Assembly: GCF_000411455.1 (NCBI RefSeq)
Contig: NZ_KE150457.1
Coordinates: 1,452,023 to 1,516,022, forward strand
DNA length: 64,000 nucleotides
Reading direction: 5' to 3'
Source: Microbacterium sp. oral taxon 186 str. F0373
GTDB lineage: Bacteria > Actinomycetota > Actinomycetes > Actinomycetales > Microbacteriaceae
This document shows, piece after piece, positions 48,675 to 58,706 of the stretch; positions within the stretch are counted from its first letter, which is position 1; each line of letters opens with the position of its first letter. A program made the position numbers and the translations under genes. The notes beneath the pieces were generated by a model. That model searched no databases and was not told the origin of the DNA. It was given only the letters and a program-made list of their open reading frames with translations.

Positions 48675-51650
48675 ATGATGAGATCAACACGGATCCCGCG
48701 CGCCTCGGCGCCCGGGCGCACACCGCGTCGAGCACTCGCCGCGACCGTTGCCGGCGTTCTCGCGCTCACCGGCGTCGGCCTGGCCGCGCCGAACGCGGCA
48801 TCCGCCGCCGACGTGCCGGCCCCGAGCGCCCACTACGACATGTCGCACAGCGGATCGACGCTGCTCGACATGTCGGGCAACGGTCGCAATGCCACGCTCA
48901 CCGGACTGACCGACGCCTCCTTCGCGGATGCCGCGGGCGACGCCGTGCTGCGCTTCCGCGCCGACGGCTACGCGTCGTTGCCGTCCGGCCTGATCACCGG
49001 ATCGGACAACAATTTCACCGTCGAGTACACGGTGTCCACCCAGACCTCCGCCAACCACTTCGGATGGGTCATCGGCGACGGCGTCGGCCCGTGGAACACC
49101 ACGCAGCTCGGCAACCACATCTTCCTCAGCCCGCGCTCGGCGCAGGGCGGCTACACCGACCAGGTGCTGGCGGCGATCCGCGTCAAGAACGGCAACAGCA
49201 ACGGCGAGACGCGCATGCCGGCCGGCGGCGGCCTGAACCCGGGCTTCACGACCCTCACGATGGTCGGTTCGGGCAACACGCTGACGCTGTACCGCGACGG
49301 GCAGCAGATCTCGACCCTCACCCACTCGCTCTCGCTGAGCTCGATCATCCCGACGGGTGCGGTCATGGGTTACCTGGGCCGCTCGCTGTACCAGGGCGAC
49401 CCGCTGCTGCGCGCGGACGTGTCGGACGTCAAGTTCTGGGACGTCGCGCTGACGTCCGGCGAGGTGTCGGCGAGCATGCCGACCGCCGAGCAGAAGAAGG
49501 CGACCACCGCGGCCCTGCTGCGCGGAGACGTGTTGGCACAGATGCTCGGCGCGAACTCCGCGCTGACGAACGTCACGTCGAATCTGACCCTGCCGGCGAC
49601 GGTCAACGGCGTCGGCCTGACGTGGTCGTCGTCTGCGCCCTCGGTCGTCTCGACCTCGGGCGTGGTCTCGCGGGCGATCTCGTCCGACACCCCCGTGACG
49701 CTGACCGCGGTCAGCACGCTCGGCTCGACCATCACGTTCGACGTGACCGTCATCGCACCGACCGTCTCGGCCGACCTCGACGCGATCGTCCTCGCGAACC
49801 GCACCACCGAGAACCTGCCGCTGGCGACCACGGGTGCCGTCAACGGTGCGGCCATCACCTGGACCTCCTCCGATCCGTCTCTGGTGACGGCGACCGACGC
49901 GGGGTACACCGCGCCCGCCGTCGGGCTCGCCGACCCGTACCGCGGTGGTGGCATCGTCACCCGACCGGCGTACGGCGCCGGTGACCGTGAGGTGACCCTC
50001 ACGGCGCACGCCGTCCTCAACGGCATGCACGATGAGCGCACCTTCACCGTCACGGTGGCCGAGCACGGTCGCACCGCGCCCGACGCGGGCTACGCCGCGG
50101 CCTACTTCAAGTCCGACAGCGACGAGAAGATCTACCAGGCGGCGACCAGCGGCAACGATTTCTTCACGTTCTCGCCGGTCAACGGCGGCAACCCGGTCAT
50201 CACCTCGACGACCGACACGAAGGGCCTGCGCGACCCGTACATTCTGCGCTCGAAGGACGGCGACAAGTACTACATGGTCGCGACCGATCTGTGCATCGGG
50301 TGCGGCACCGGCTGGGGCCCCGCCCAATCCGCCGGCAGCCTCAAGATCGAGGTGTGGGAGTCGACGGACCTCGTGAACTGGAAGCGCACCAACGGCGAGG
50401 ACAGCGGCATCACGGTCAACCAGCCCGCTGCGGGGATGACCTGGGCGCCGGAGGCGTACTGGGACGACGCGCTCCAGTCGTACGTCGTGTTCTTCGCGTC
50501 GCGGCTGTACTCCGATGCGAGCCACACGAACAACGACAACCTGTATGCGCGGATGTTCGCTGTGCTCACGCGTGACTTCCGCACCTACACGGCACCCCCG
50601 GCGAGCTGGCAGGACACGGGATACGCCCGTATCGACTCGACCGTCACCAAGATCGGCGACTACTACTACCGCTTCACGAAGAACGAGGAGGGCGGCGCCG
50701 CCGGTCCGCTCGAGGCGGGCAAGGACATCTTCCTCGAGCGCTCGAAGGTGCTCACGGCTCCCACCACGGCATCCAGCTGGACGGCCGACCCGTCGACGAC
50801 GTGGCAGCTGTTGGACACGCACATGACGTCCCTCGAGACGGGCCAGGCCGGTGAGGGCCCCGAGATCGTCAAGCTCAACGCGGGCGACCCGAACAACACG
50901 GGCGACGGCTACGTGTTCCTCGTGGACAACTACGGCGCCGGCGGCTACCGCGCGTTCGTCACCAGTGCGGATGCGATCGCCTCCAGCACGCAGAGCGACC
51001 GGCTGTCGCAGCGCGCCGCCTGGAGCGTGCGTGCGCCGGGGGGTCTTCCGGAGAGCCCTCGCCACGGTGCCTTCGTGAGCGTTCCGCAGACGGTGCTGAC
51101 CGCCATGCACGAGTGGACGGGCGTGAGCGCGGTCGCCTCGGCGACGTCGCTGAGCGCGCAGGAGCGTAAGGTCACCGCACGTGTCGCCGCCGCCGACGGC
51201 GGCGACGTCGCCGGAACCGTCACGTTCACGGGGCAGGCCGCCACCTCCACGCTGGCGCGCGCCAGCGCGTGGTCGGTGCAGGTGCCCGTGTCGCGCGGCG
51301 TGGCGAGCGTCGTCGTCCCCTCGGGAATCCGCACCGTCACGGCGCAGTACGACGGCTACCATGATCAGCTCGTGCAGGTGTCGAACTCGGACGCGGTGAC
51401 GCTGGCCGACGTCGTCGTGACGCCGGAACCTGAGCCCTCGCCGGTCCCCACCGACGATGCGGGTCAGGGCGGCACGGGTCAGAGCGGCGCAGGCCAGAGC
51501 GGCGCAGGTCAGAGCGACCCGGGCGCGGCCTCGCTGGCCACGAGCGGTCAGAGCCCGGTGCTGATCACGGCGGCGAGCATGCTCGCAGCGCTACTGCTGG
51601 TGGCCGGAGCCGCCCTGCTGATCGGACGCCGCCGCATCCGAAACGGCTGA
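48675..51650 (+). CDS. Secreted, wall-anchored GH43 arabinan-degrading enzyme
   Basis: A 991-residue extracellular glycosidase. Signal peptide residues 1-44; LamG-like concanavalin fold about 50-235; two immunoglobulin-like bacterial repeats about 276-465 (each starts with strands such as TVNGVGLTWSSSAPSVVSTS); GH43 five-bladed propeller about 470-815 with D520 (GLRDPYIL), E593 (TWAPEAYWDD) and E730 (GEGPEIVKLN) as catalytic residues; a low-complexity GQGGTGQSGAGQ linker; a sorting signal LATSG at 954-958, a membrane helix and a basic tail GRRRIRNG. LATSG is a variant of the LPxTG/LAxTG sortase motif. Specificity (arabinofuranosidase or endo-arabinanase) is not decided by sequence, but the ara genes imply arabinan or arabinoxylan. 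Confidence 0.88.
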   Translation: MMRSTRIPRASAPGRTPRRALAATVAGVLALTGVGLAAPNAASAADVPAPSAHYDMSHSGSTLLDMSGNGRNATLTGLTDASFADAAGDAVLRFRADGYASLPSGLITGSDNNFTVEYTVSTQTSANHFGWVIGDGVGPWNTTQLGNHIFLSPRSAQGGYTDQVLAAIRVKNGNSNGETRMPAGGGLNPGFTTLTMVGSGNTLTLYRDGQQISTLTHSLSLSSIIPTGAVMGYLGRSLYQGDPLLRADVSDVKFWDVALTSGEVSASMPTAEQKKATTAALLRGDVLAQMLGANSALTNVTSNLTLPATVNGVGLTWSSSAPSVVSTSGVVSRAISSDTPVTLTAVSTLGSTITFDVTVIAPTVSADLDAIVLANRTTENLPLATTGAVNGAAITWTSSDPSLVTATDAGYTAPAVGLADPYRGGGIVTRPAYGAGDREVTLTAHAVLNGMHDERTFTVTVAEHGRTAPDAGYAAAYFKSDSDEKIYQAATSGNDFFTFSPVNGGNPVITSTTDTKGLRDPYILRSKDGDKYYMVATDLCIGCGTGWGPAQSAGSLKIEVWESTDLVNWKRTNGEDSGITVNQPAAGMTWAPEAYWDDALQSYVVFFASRLYSDASHTNNDNLYARMFAVLTRDFRTYTAPPASWQDTGYARIDSTVTKIGDYYYRFTKNEEGGAAGPLEAGKDIFLERSKVLTAPTTASSWTADPSTTWQLLDTHMTSLETGQAGEGPEIVKLNAGDPNNTGDGYVFLVDNYGAGGYRAFVTSADAIASSTQSDRLSQRAAWSVRAPGGLPESPRHGAFVSVPQTVLTAMHEWTGVSAVASATSLSAQERKVTARVAAADGGDVAGTVTFTGQAATSTLARASAWSVQVPVSRGVASVVVPSGIRTVTAQYDGYHDQLVQVSNSDAVTLADVVVTPEPEPSPVPTDDAGQGGTGQSGAGQSGAGQSDPGAASLATSGQSPVLITAASMLAALLLVAGAALLIGRRRIRNG

Positions 51651-51665
51651 GTCCGCACCCACCGC

Positions 51666-51702
51666 GACGGGCGGCTCGGAGAGCGTCTCCGAGCCGCCCG
51701 TC
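51666..51702 (+). terminator. Terminator of the arabinose cluster
   Basis: Seventeen bases at 51666-51682 pair perfectly with 51686-51702 around a three-base loop, 15 bases after the GH43 stop. Confidence 0.85.
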
Positions 51703-51756
51703 CTCTGCGTCAGCTGTCGAGGACGGCCGCGCGTGAGTGAGCGATAGCGTGGACGG

Positions 51757-53223
51757 ATGACCAGTCCGGGTACCGCGAGCATCTCCCTCAACGGCGGGCA
51801 GCGCTGGCGCGCGTTCTGGGTCTGCGTGTCCGTCGCGGCGCTGACGATCCTCGATCTGAGCAAGGTGAACGTCGCGCTGCCCTCGATCGAGAAGGCGCTG
51901 GGCGCCGGTTCGACCCAGCTGCAGATCGTCGTCTCCGGCTACGTGCTGATGTTCGGTCTCGCGCTCGTGCCCTTCGGGCGGCTCGGCGATCAACGCTCGC
52001 GCAAAACCCTGTTCCTCGTCGGGTTGAGCCTGTTCCTCATCACCAGTGTCGTGTGCGCCCTCGCGCCGACCATCGAGGTGCTCATCGCTGCCCGCCTGGT
52101 CCAGGGCCTCGCCGCTGGCATCCAGATGCCGCAGGTGCTGGGGACCATCCAGCAGATCTTCGTCGGCAAGGAGCGCGGTCGCGCCTTCGGACTGTTCGGA
52201 GCCACGATCGGTGTCGCCACCGCGATCGGCCCCACCTTCGGTGGCCTGATGATCGCCGTCGGCGGGGTGCAGGACGGCTGGCGGTGGATCTTCTGGATCA
52301 ACGTGCCGCTGTGTGCACTGGTCATCGCCGGCGTGCTGGGCCTGCTCCCGCGAACGCGTCGATCGACGCCCGGTCGCCTACAGCTGGACCCCGTCGGCCT
52401 CATCCTGCTCGCGTTCACAATCGTGACCCTCATGTGGCCCTTCCTCTTCACGACCGGCGCCCCGACCGACGACCCGCGTCGGTGGTGGAGCCTCGTTCTC
52501 TTCGTCGTCTTCGTGAGCGCGTTCACCTGGTGGGAGCGGCGGTATGCGGCATCCGGTCGCTCGCCGCTCGTGCCGTTCTCGCTCTTCTCGATCTCGTCGT
52601 TTCGCAACGGCACCCTCGTCGTCACCACCTACTTCACGGCGATCCCGGCGATGTTCCTGCTGACCACGCTGTTCCTGCAGATCGGCATCGGCACCGAGCC
52701 CGTCTTCGCCGGCATGGTGTCGATCGGCTTCGCCGTGGCCAGCGCCATCACCGCGTGGTTCGGCGGCTCGCTCGTCGCGCGGCTCGGGCGCCCCCTCGTG
52801 GTCGGCGGGCTGATCGTGGTGCTCGTGAGCGTCGTGGCTCTCGCCATCGTCGCGTACACGGTGCCGGCCGGAGTCGTGGAGTACGCGATGGCGGGCGTCA
52901 TGGTGGTCGCCGGTGCCGGCGCCGGCTTCGTCGTCGCGCCGAACCAGACGCTCACCCTCGCCGAGATCCCGACGCGCGAGGGGGGCCTCGCCGGTTCGGT
53001 CGGCCAGCTCGGCCAGCGCGTCGGCACGGCAGTGGGCACCGCGATCGGGCTCTCGCTGTTCTACTCGACGGTCTATCGCGAGAAGGACGGCGCGGGCGAC
53101 GCGCTCGCGGTCTTCCACGATGCGTACGCCTACGGCATGGTGGCCGTCGGGGTCTTCCTGGGCATCGCGCTGCTGCTGGGGGTCATCGACCTCGGCGCGC
53201 GGCGCAGAGCGGCCCAGGACTGA
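51757..53223 (+). CDS. MFS transporter, DHA2-type drug exporter
   Basis: A 488-residue membrane protein with about 14 helices, the DHA2 pattern. Motif A is GRLGDQRSRKT between helices 2 and 3; motif C is the GATIGVATAIGPTFGGLM segment of helix 5. It is probably a proton-driven exporter of drugs or metabolites. No regulator gene is adjacent; a strong terminator separates it from the arabinose cluster. Confidence 0.9.
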   Translation: MTSPGTASISLNGGQRWRAFWVCVSVAALTILDLSKVNVALPSIEKALGAGSTQLQIVVSGYVLMFGLALVPFGRLGDQRSRKTLFLVGLSLFLITSVVCALAPTIEVLIAARLVQGLAAGIQMPQVLGTIQQIFVGKERGRAFGLFGATIGVATAIGPTFGGLMIAVGGVQDGWRWIFWINVPLCALVIAGVLGLLPRTRRSTPGRLQLDPVGLILLAFTIVTLMWPFLFTTGAPTDDPRRWWSLVLFVVFVSAFTWWERRYAASGRSPLVPFSLFSISSFRNGTLVVTTYFTAIPAMFLLTTLFLQIGIGTEPVFAGMVSIGFAVASAITAWFGGSLVARLGRPLVVGGLIVVLVSVVALAIVAYTVPAGVVEYAMAGVMVVAGAGAGFVVAPNQTLTLAEIPTREGGLAGSVGQLGQRVGTAVGTAIGLSLFYSTVYREKDGAGDALAVFHDAYAYGMVAVGVFLGIALLLGVIDLGARRRAAQD

Positions 53224-53276
53224 GCCCACCCGCGGGCCGTCCGTGCGATGTCGGCGGCTGCGCCTACCGTGGAGCC

Positions 53277-54428
53277 ATGCGCATCCTGCATACCTCCGAC
53301 TGGCACATCGGGCGGACCTTCCACGGTCATTCGACGCTCGATGCGCTGCGGGGCGTGCTCGAGACGCTCACCGAACAGGTCCGCACCCACGCGGTCGACG
53401 TCGTCATCGTGGCCGGCGACGTCTTCGATTCCGCGACGCCGGCCGCCGCCTGCTACACGCTGCTGTCCGAGACGCTGCGGGCGCTGGCCGACACCGGCGC
53501 GCAGGTCATCGTCACCAGCGGCAACCACGACTCCGCGGCGCGGCTCGGCTTCCAGGCGGCGCTGCTGCGCGACGGCATCCACGTGCGCACCGACCCGGCG
53601 GCGATCGGCGAGCCGATCACGGTGTCGGACGAGCACGGTCCGGTGCACTTCTACGGCATCCCTTACCTCGAACCCGCGCTCGTACGTGCGGTGTGGCCCG
53701 GGGTGCGTACGCAGGCCGATGCGCTCCGCCGTGCGATGGACGTCGTCCGCGTCGACCACGCCTCCCGCGGCGGACGGACGGTGGCGATCGCGCACTGCTT
53801 CGCGGCCGGCGTCGAGCCCACCCCGCACCTCGAGCGCGATATCCAGCAGGGCGGTCTCGACGTCGTGCCCCTGTCTGCCTTCGACGGTGTGGACTACGTC
53901 GCCCTCGGTCACATCCACGGTCGCCAGAAGCTGGCCGAGCATGTGCGCTACGCCGGCGCGCCGCTGCACTACAGCTTCGGTGAAGGGCACAAGCCGCGCG
54001 GATCCTGGCTCATCGACATGGATGCCGAGGGAGCGACGGAGGCGGTGTGGGTCGAACTGCCGGTACCCCGACGCCTCGTCACCCTGCGCGGGCCGTTCGA
54101 GGAGATCCTGGCCGCGACCTCGTCCGACGATGACGCTCGCGACGCGTGGGTCAGCGTCGAATACACCGATGATCTTCCGGTGCGCGATCCGCTGCGCCGG
54201 CTCCAGCAGCGTTTTCCGTACTGCGCGAAGGTCGTGCACGTGCCGGCCGTCACGCGCGAGAGCGACGGCCGGGGCTACACCGATCGTGTCCGCGGCGCCC
54301 GCAGCGATGTCGAGCTGATCGACGCGTTCCTGTCGCACGTGCGCAGCGGCGAGGGGCTGACGGAGCAAGAGCGCGAGGTGCTGCGCGAGGTCATCGACGA
54401 GCGCGCCGTCGTCGAGGCGTTCGCATGA
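53277..54428 (+). CDS. sbcD: Exonuclease SbcCD subunit D
   Basis: A 383-residue metallophosphatase nuclease subunit that cuts DNA hairpins and ends together with SbcC. Motifs: LHTSDWHIG (metal D and H), AGDVFDSATP, TSGNHDSAARLG, VAIAHCFAAG and GHIHGRQKL. The C-terminal capping domain follows. It overlaps sbcC by ATGA, so the two subunits are made in a fixed ratio. GAGCC at 53273 is a weak ribosome-binding site for ATG at 53277. Confidence 0.95.
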   Translation: MRILHTSDWHIGRTFHGHSTLDALRGVLETLTEQVRTHAVDVVIVAGDVFDSATPAAACYTLLSETLRALADTGAQVIVTSGNHDSAARLGFQAALLRDGIHVRTDPAAIGEPITVSDEHGPVHFYGIPYLEPALVRAVWPGVRTQADALRRAMDVVRVDHASRGGRTVAIAHCFAAGVEPTPHLERDIQQGGLDVVPLSAFDGVDYVALGHIHGRQKLAEHVRYAGAPLHYSFGEGHKPRGSWLIDMDAEGATEAVWVELPVPRRLVTLRGPFEEILAATSSDDDARDAWVSVEYTDDLPVRDPLRRLQQRFPYCAKVVHVPAVTRESDGRGYTDRVRGARSDVELIDAFLSHVRSGEGLTEQEREVLREVIDERAVVEAFA

Positions 54429-57400
54429 AGCTCCACCGCTTGGAGCTCACCGGTTTCGGACCCTTCCGTGACACGCAGGTCGTCGACTTCGACGCGTTCG
54501 ACGCCGACGGCCTGTTCCTGATCTCGGGGCGTACCGGCACCGGCAAGTCGAGCATTCTCGACGGGGTCAGCTTCGCCCTCTATGGCAGCGTGCCCCGCTA
54601 CGACGGCAGCGAGAAGCGTCTGCGCAGCGACCACGCCGGTCTCACGGACCCGACCGAGGTGCGGCTGGAGTTCACCGTCGGCGAGCGACGCTGGCGCGTG
54701 ACGCGGGCGCCGGAGTACGACCGTCCCGCCAAGCGCGGCGGCGGGCTGACGACCGAACCACCGCGGGCGGAGTTGGAGGAGCAGGTCGAGGGGCGCTGGG
54801 TCGGCCGCGCGGCGAAGCCGCGCACCGTCGGCGAGGCGCTCGGTGAGATCCTCGGGCTGAACGCGCAGCAGTTCCAGCAGGTCATCCTGCTGGCGCAGAA
54901 CAAGTTCTCGCGGTTCCTGCTCGCCTCCGGCGAGGAACGCCAGGGTTTGCTGCGCACGCTCTTCGGCACGCGTCGCTTCGAGCAGTACCGTGATGAGCTC
55001 GACCGGCGGCGCCGAGAGGCCGAGGCGGCTCTGGCGGCGGTGGAGTCCCGCGCCGGCACGCTCGTCGAAGAGGGGGAGAGGCTCGCGCGAGCTCACGACC
55101 TCGACACAGCGGAGACCCACGACGACCCCGGAGCCCTCGGGACGGCCGACGAGCCCGGAACGAACCCTGAAGCGGGTCCTGATGCGACGCGTGCAGATCA
55201 GGCGACGGTGGCGACCCGGCGTGAGGGTCTCGCCCGGGCGTACCAGCGCGCGCGGTACCGCGTCGAACAGTCCGAGCTCGCGCGCACCGCGGCAGAGGAG
55301 CATTTCGCCACGGCCACCGCCGCCCATGCCGCAGTCGTGGCCGCTGCCGAGCGCGCGCGGGAACGGCAGGCGCTGCGCGACCGCCTCATCGAACTCGAGG
55401 GCCGTGCCGAAGAGATCGGACGTGCGCGTCGCCGACTCGACGACGCGCGCGCCGCCGCGGTGCTGCGCGCGCCGCTCGACACGCTCGAGCGAGCCGAGCG
55501 TGCTGCCCTGGCGGCGGCGGACGACGCGGCGGCGGCACGGGACCGGTGGCGTGCGGGTGGCGCCGACGTCTCGATCGACGCCGCTCACGCGGTCGAGCAG
55601 CTCACCGGTGACCTCGCCCGGTGGGAGATCGCCGCCGCCCAGGAGCGGGACCTCGTCGCGCGTCGTGTCGAGCACGAGACCGCGGTCGCGACGATCGCGA
55701 CGCTGCAGGACGACCTCGCTGAGATCGACGCCCGCCGTGCCGCCCGCCCCGCCGAACGTGCGGAGATCGACGCCGAGATCGCCGACCTGTCGATGCGTGC
55801 GACGCGTCTGGAAGATCTGCGGGCCGAACACGTACGTCTGCGCGAGAACGTCGCCGCCGCGCGCCGTGCCGACGATCTCTCGGCCGCGCTCACCGCGGCC
55901 GAGGCGGCGTATGCAGCGGCGGTGGCGGACTCCGAGGCCGCCTCGTCCGCGCTCGGCGCGCTGCTGCGTCGACGCGTTGCCGGTGTCGCGGGCGAGCTCG
56001 CCGCCTCTCTCGTGCCCGGGGAACTCTGCCCGGTGTGCGGCTCCGTCGACCACCCGCATCCCTCGCCGCCCGCCGACGACCCCGTCACCGATGAGCTGCT
56101 GGCTGCGGCCGAGCGCGCGCGAGACGACGCCTCCGCCGCCGACGTCGACGCGCGCGAGCGCGCGGCGCTCGCGCGCGATGCTCTCGCCGAGGCCCGCATC
56201 GCCGCCGGAGGACTCGACAGCGCGACGGCCGAGCACCGGCTCGCCGCGGCGGCGGTGGCGCAGTCCGAGGCCGAGCGCGCGGCCGCGGCCCTCGCCCTGC
56301 TCTCGCAGCGCCGGGCCGCCGCCGATCAGGCCGCGGCGGCCGATGACGAGCGGCGTGCGGCCTGCGTCGAACAGCTCGCGACCACGCGCGAGCGTGCCCG
56401 CGCGGCCGAGTCCGACATCGCGCGGCTCGAGAAGGTCGTGACCGCCGCACTCGGGCCGTTCTCGACCGTTGCGGCGCGGATCGCTGCGGTCGCGGCGGAG
56501 CGTGACCGGGCGCGCGCGGTCGTCGCGGCGGACGCCGCACGCGATGAGCGCGCGCGTGCGCACCGCGACGCGCGGCATGAGCTCGACACGCGGCTCGCGG
56601 CCTCCGGATTCGACGATCTCGACGCCGCGCGGGCGGCGCTCATCTCCGAGGAGGAGATCGAGGCGATCGACATCGTGATCGCCGACCATGCGGCACAGCT
56701 GTCGGCGACGCGTTCGCGACTGTTCGAACTCGAACTCGATGCCGGCGGCGATGACGCCTCCGCCGGCGATGTCGACGCCTCCCGCCTCACGGTGGAAATC
56801 GCCGACGTCGCGCGCACCGAGGCGATCTCCGCGCACGCGGGAGCCGTTCGCACGGCTGAGGCGCTCGATGACCTGCTGCAGCAGGTCGACCAGGCGCTGG
56901 CGGCGGTGCAGGAGAGCGCCGACGAGACCGCCGGGGTGATCCGTCTGGCTGACAGTGTGGCCGGGCGGGCGCCGAACACGATGCGGATGGACCTCGAGAC
57001 CTTCGTGCTGGCCGCTGAGCTGGAGGAAATCGTCGCGGCCGCCAACGTCCGGCTGGCGGAGATGTCGTCGGGGCGCTACACCCTGCACCACTCCGACGCC
57101 CGTGCCGCACGGGGGCGCGCGTCGGGCCTGGGCATCGACGTGCTCGACGCCCACACCGGCCGGCTGCGTCCGCCGCAGTCCCTGTCGGGCGGCGAGACCT
57201 TCCTCGCTTCACTCGCCCTCGCGCTGGGTCTCGGCGAGGTCGTCACGGCCCGGGCCGGCGGCATCCGTCTGGACACGCTCTTCGTCGACGAAGGGTTCGG
57301 TTCCCTCGACCCCGAGACGCTCGAGCTGGCGCTGCGGACCCTCGACGACCTGCGCACCGGCGGGCGCACCGTCGGTGTCATCAGCCATGTGGAGGCGATG

Positions 57401-57505
57401 AAGGAGCAGCTGCCGGCGCAGCTGCAGGTCGCATCGACGCCGGAGGGCCCGAGCGTCATCCGTCAGGATGCCGTCCGAGCCCCCGTTGTCGAGCGGGCGC
57501 GCTGA
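54425..57505 (+). CDS. sbcC: Exonuclease SbcCD subunit C
   Basis: A 1026-residue SMC-like ATPase. Walker A G35-S43 (GRTGTGKSS), Q-loop QQVILLAQNKFSRFLL, two long coiled-coil arms (about 190-530 and 545-860), zinc hook C535-P-V-C538 between them, then the ABC signature SLSGGETFLASLALALGL and Walker B TLFVDEGFGSLDPE. All functional parts are intact. Acts on the chromosome in repair of hairpins and stalled forks. Confidence 0.95.
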   Translation: MKLHRLELTGFGPFRDTQVVDFDAFDADGLFLISGRTGTGKSSILDGVSFALYGSVPRYDGSEKRLRSDHAGLTDPTEVRLEFTVGERRWRVTRAPEYDRPAKRGGGLTTEPPRAELEEQVEGRWVGRAAKPRTVGEALGEILGLNAQQFQQVILLAQNKFSRFLLASGEERQGLLRTLFGTRRFEQYRDELDRRRREAEAALAAVESRAGTLVEEGERLARAHDLDTAETHDDPGALGTADEPGTNPEAGPDATRADQATVATRREGLARAYQRARYRVEQSELARTAAEEHFATATAAHAAVVAAAERARERQALRDRLIELEGRAEEIGRARRRLDDARAAAVLRAPLDTLERAERAALAAADDAAAARDRWRAGGADVSIDAAHAVEQLTGDLARWEIAAAQERDLVARRVEHETAVATIATLQDDLAEIDARRAARPAERAEIDAEIADLSMRATRLEDLRAEHVRLRENVAAARRADDLSAALTAAEAAYAAAVADSEAASSALGALLRRRVAGVAGELAASLVPGELCPVCGSVDHPHPSPPADDPVTDELLAAAERARDDASAADVDARERAALARDALAEARIAAGGLDSATAEHRLAAAAVAQSEAERAAAALALLSQRRAAADQAAAADDERRAACVEQLATTRERARAAESDIARLEKVVTAALGPFSTVAARIAAVAAERDRARAVVAADAARDERARAHRDARHELDTRLAASGFDDLDAARAALISEEEIEAIDIVIADHAAQLSATRSRLFELELDAGGDDASAGDVDASRLTVEIADVARTEAISAHAGAVRTAEALDDLLQQVDQALAAVQESADETAGVIRLADSVAGRAPNTMRMDLETFVLAAELEEIVAAANVRLAEMSSGRYTLHHSDARAARGRASGLGIDVLDAHTGRLRPPQSLSGGETFLASLALALGLGEVVTARAGGIRLDTLFVDEGFGSLDPETLELALRTLDDLRTGGRTVGVISHVEAMKEQLPAQLQVASTPEGPSVIRQDAVRAPVVERAR

Positions 57506-57506
57506 C

Positions 57507-58475
57507 TTACTGCAGGTAGGTCCGCGCGGAGGTCAGGATCTCGCCGTAGAGCGTTCGCAGCATGTCGGCGGAGCTCTCATCGGCTCCCACGCTGGTGATC
57601 GTCTGCTGCACGAGGTCGTCGATTCCCGCCTCACCGGTCGTGAGCAGCGTCTCGCCGATGAGGATCAGCGTCTCGTCGGGGAGGACCTGCTCGATGATCT
57701 CGGGCGTCGCCGTCGGGTCGACCTCCCCGAGGATCTGGTTGACCTTCGGGCGGACATCCGCGATGAACTCCTGCTGCTCCGCCGACTCCGTCGGTGTCGC
57801 AGAATCGTCGCCCTCTCCGGGCAGGATGTCGCCGGGGCTGACTTCGACGGAGGGGACGGGGCTCGGCGTGCTCATCATCTCGTCGATCGATGAGCCCGCC
57901 GAAGAGACGCCGACGAGGATGATCGACCAGATGAGAGCGAAAGAGCCGATCGTCGCGCCCACCAGCGACAGCACGAGCGCCGTGATGCTGAGGGGCTTTC
58001 CGCCGTAGCGCTTGCCCGCGAGCCCGACAATGGAGAAGATGAAGCCCGCCAGCAGGAGCAGGCCGCCGATCAGCACGGCCACCAGACCCACCCACGGCAC
58101 CGGCACGATGCCGATGATGCTGAGGAGCGTGCCGCCGGCGGCGAGCCCGAGCGCCGTCCACGCGATGGCCTTCGACCTCGTGTCGGGCACCGGTGGGCCC
58201 GCGGGCGCCACGTACGGCGGGGTCGGCGCGCCGTAGGGGACGGTCGGTGCCCCGTTGGGCGCGCTGGCTTGCCCGGGCACGGGTGGCAGCGGCGGCGCCG
58301 TCGGTGCGACGTACGCATCCCCGTAGCCGCCGGTCGGAGCGGGCGGGGTGGGCGGGGCTGCGGGCGGGTAGACCTCGGTGGGGGTGGAGTCCACAGCGTC
58401 GGGAGCGACCGCGTCGGAGCCGTCGGCGGCCGAGCCGTCCGGATCCTGAGGATTCGTGGGCGGGGGTGTCGACAT
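57507..58475 (-). CDS. DUF4190-like membrane protein with proline-rich N terminus
   Basis: A 322-residue protein. Residues 1-110 are proline/alanine/tyrosine-rich and likely disordered; three or so membrane helices lie at about residues 120-200 (TALGLAAGGTLLSIIGIVPV, LIGGLLLLAGFIFSIVGLAG, TIGSFALIWSIILVGV), the DUF4190-type pattern; the C terminus (210-322) is an acidic, soluble domain. The ATG at 58473-58475 has AAGGAAG before it; an in-frame earlier ATG would give no ribosome-binding site. It converges on sbcC with only one base between the stops. Function unknown. Confidence 0.65.
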   Translation of the reverse strand: MSTPPPTNPQDPDGSAADGSDAVAPDAVDSTPTEVYPPAAPPTPPAPTGGYGDAYVAPTAPPLPPVPGQASAPNGAPTVPYGAPTPPYVAPAGPPVPDTRSKAIAWTALGLAAGGTLLSIIGIVPVPWVGLVAVLIGGLLLLAGFIFSIVGLAGKRYGGKPLSITALVLSLVGATIGSFALIWSIILVGVSSAGSSIDEMMSTPSPVPSVEVSPGDILPGEGDDSATPTESAEQQEFIADVRPKVNQILGEVDPTATPEIIEQVLPDETLILIGETLLTTGEAGIDDLVQQTITSVGADESSADMLRTLYGEILTSARTYLQ

Positions 58476-58628
58476 CTGCTCTTCCTTCGTCGTGTCCGAA
58501 CATCGCGCGGCCTCGTCCAAAGGACGTCGGCGTGGCGGCGGTATGTCGACCCTATCGACTCACTGTGACTTTGTTCCCGGTGAGCTGTCCGCGACGTTTC
58601 TCACGTCGCATCCGGTGACCGTGCCATG

Positions 58629-58647
58629 CCATCCTGAGACAGGATGG
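58629..58647. repeat. Inverted repeat upstream of the phosphopantetheinyl transferase-like gene
   Basis: CCATCCTG, three bases, CAGGATGG: a perfect 8-bp-arm palindrome 60 bases before the start codon. Could be an operator or a leader hairpin. Confidence 0.55.
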
Positions 58648-58706
58648 GAGTACGCGGCATCCCGCCGGTGCGAGCACGCGGTGGGACGCCCGATGAAAGG
58701 GACGCC

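Noticed and set aside
48684-51362. 892-codon frame antisense to the GH43 gene
   Set aside because: No domain or plausible codon pattern; the plus-strand frame has signal peptide, domains and catalytic residues.
54275-57154. 959-codon frame antisense to sbcC
   Set aside because: Arginine/glycine-rich without motifs; sbcC is complete on the other strand.
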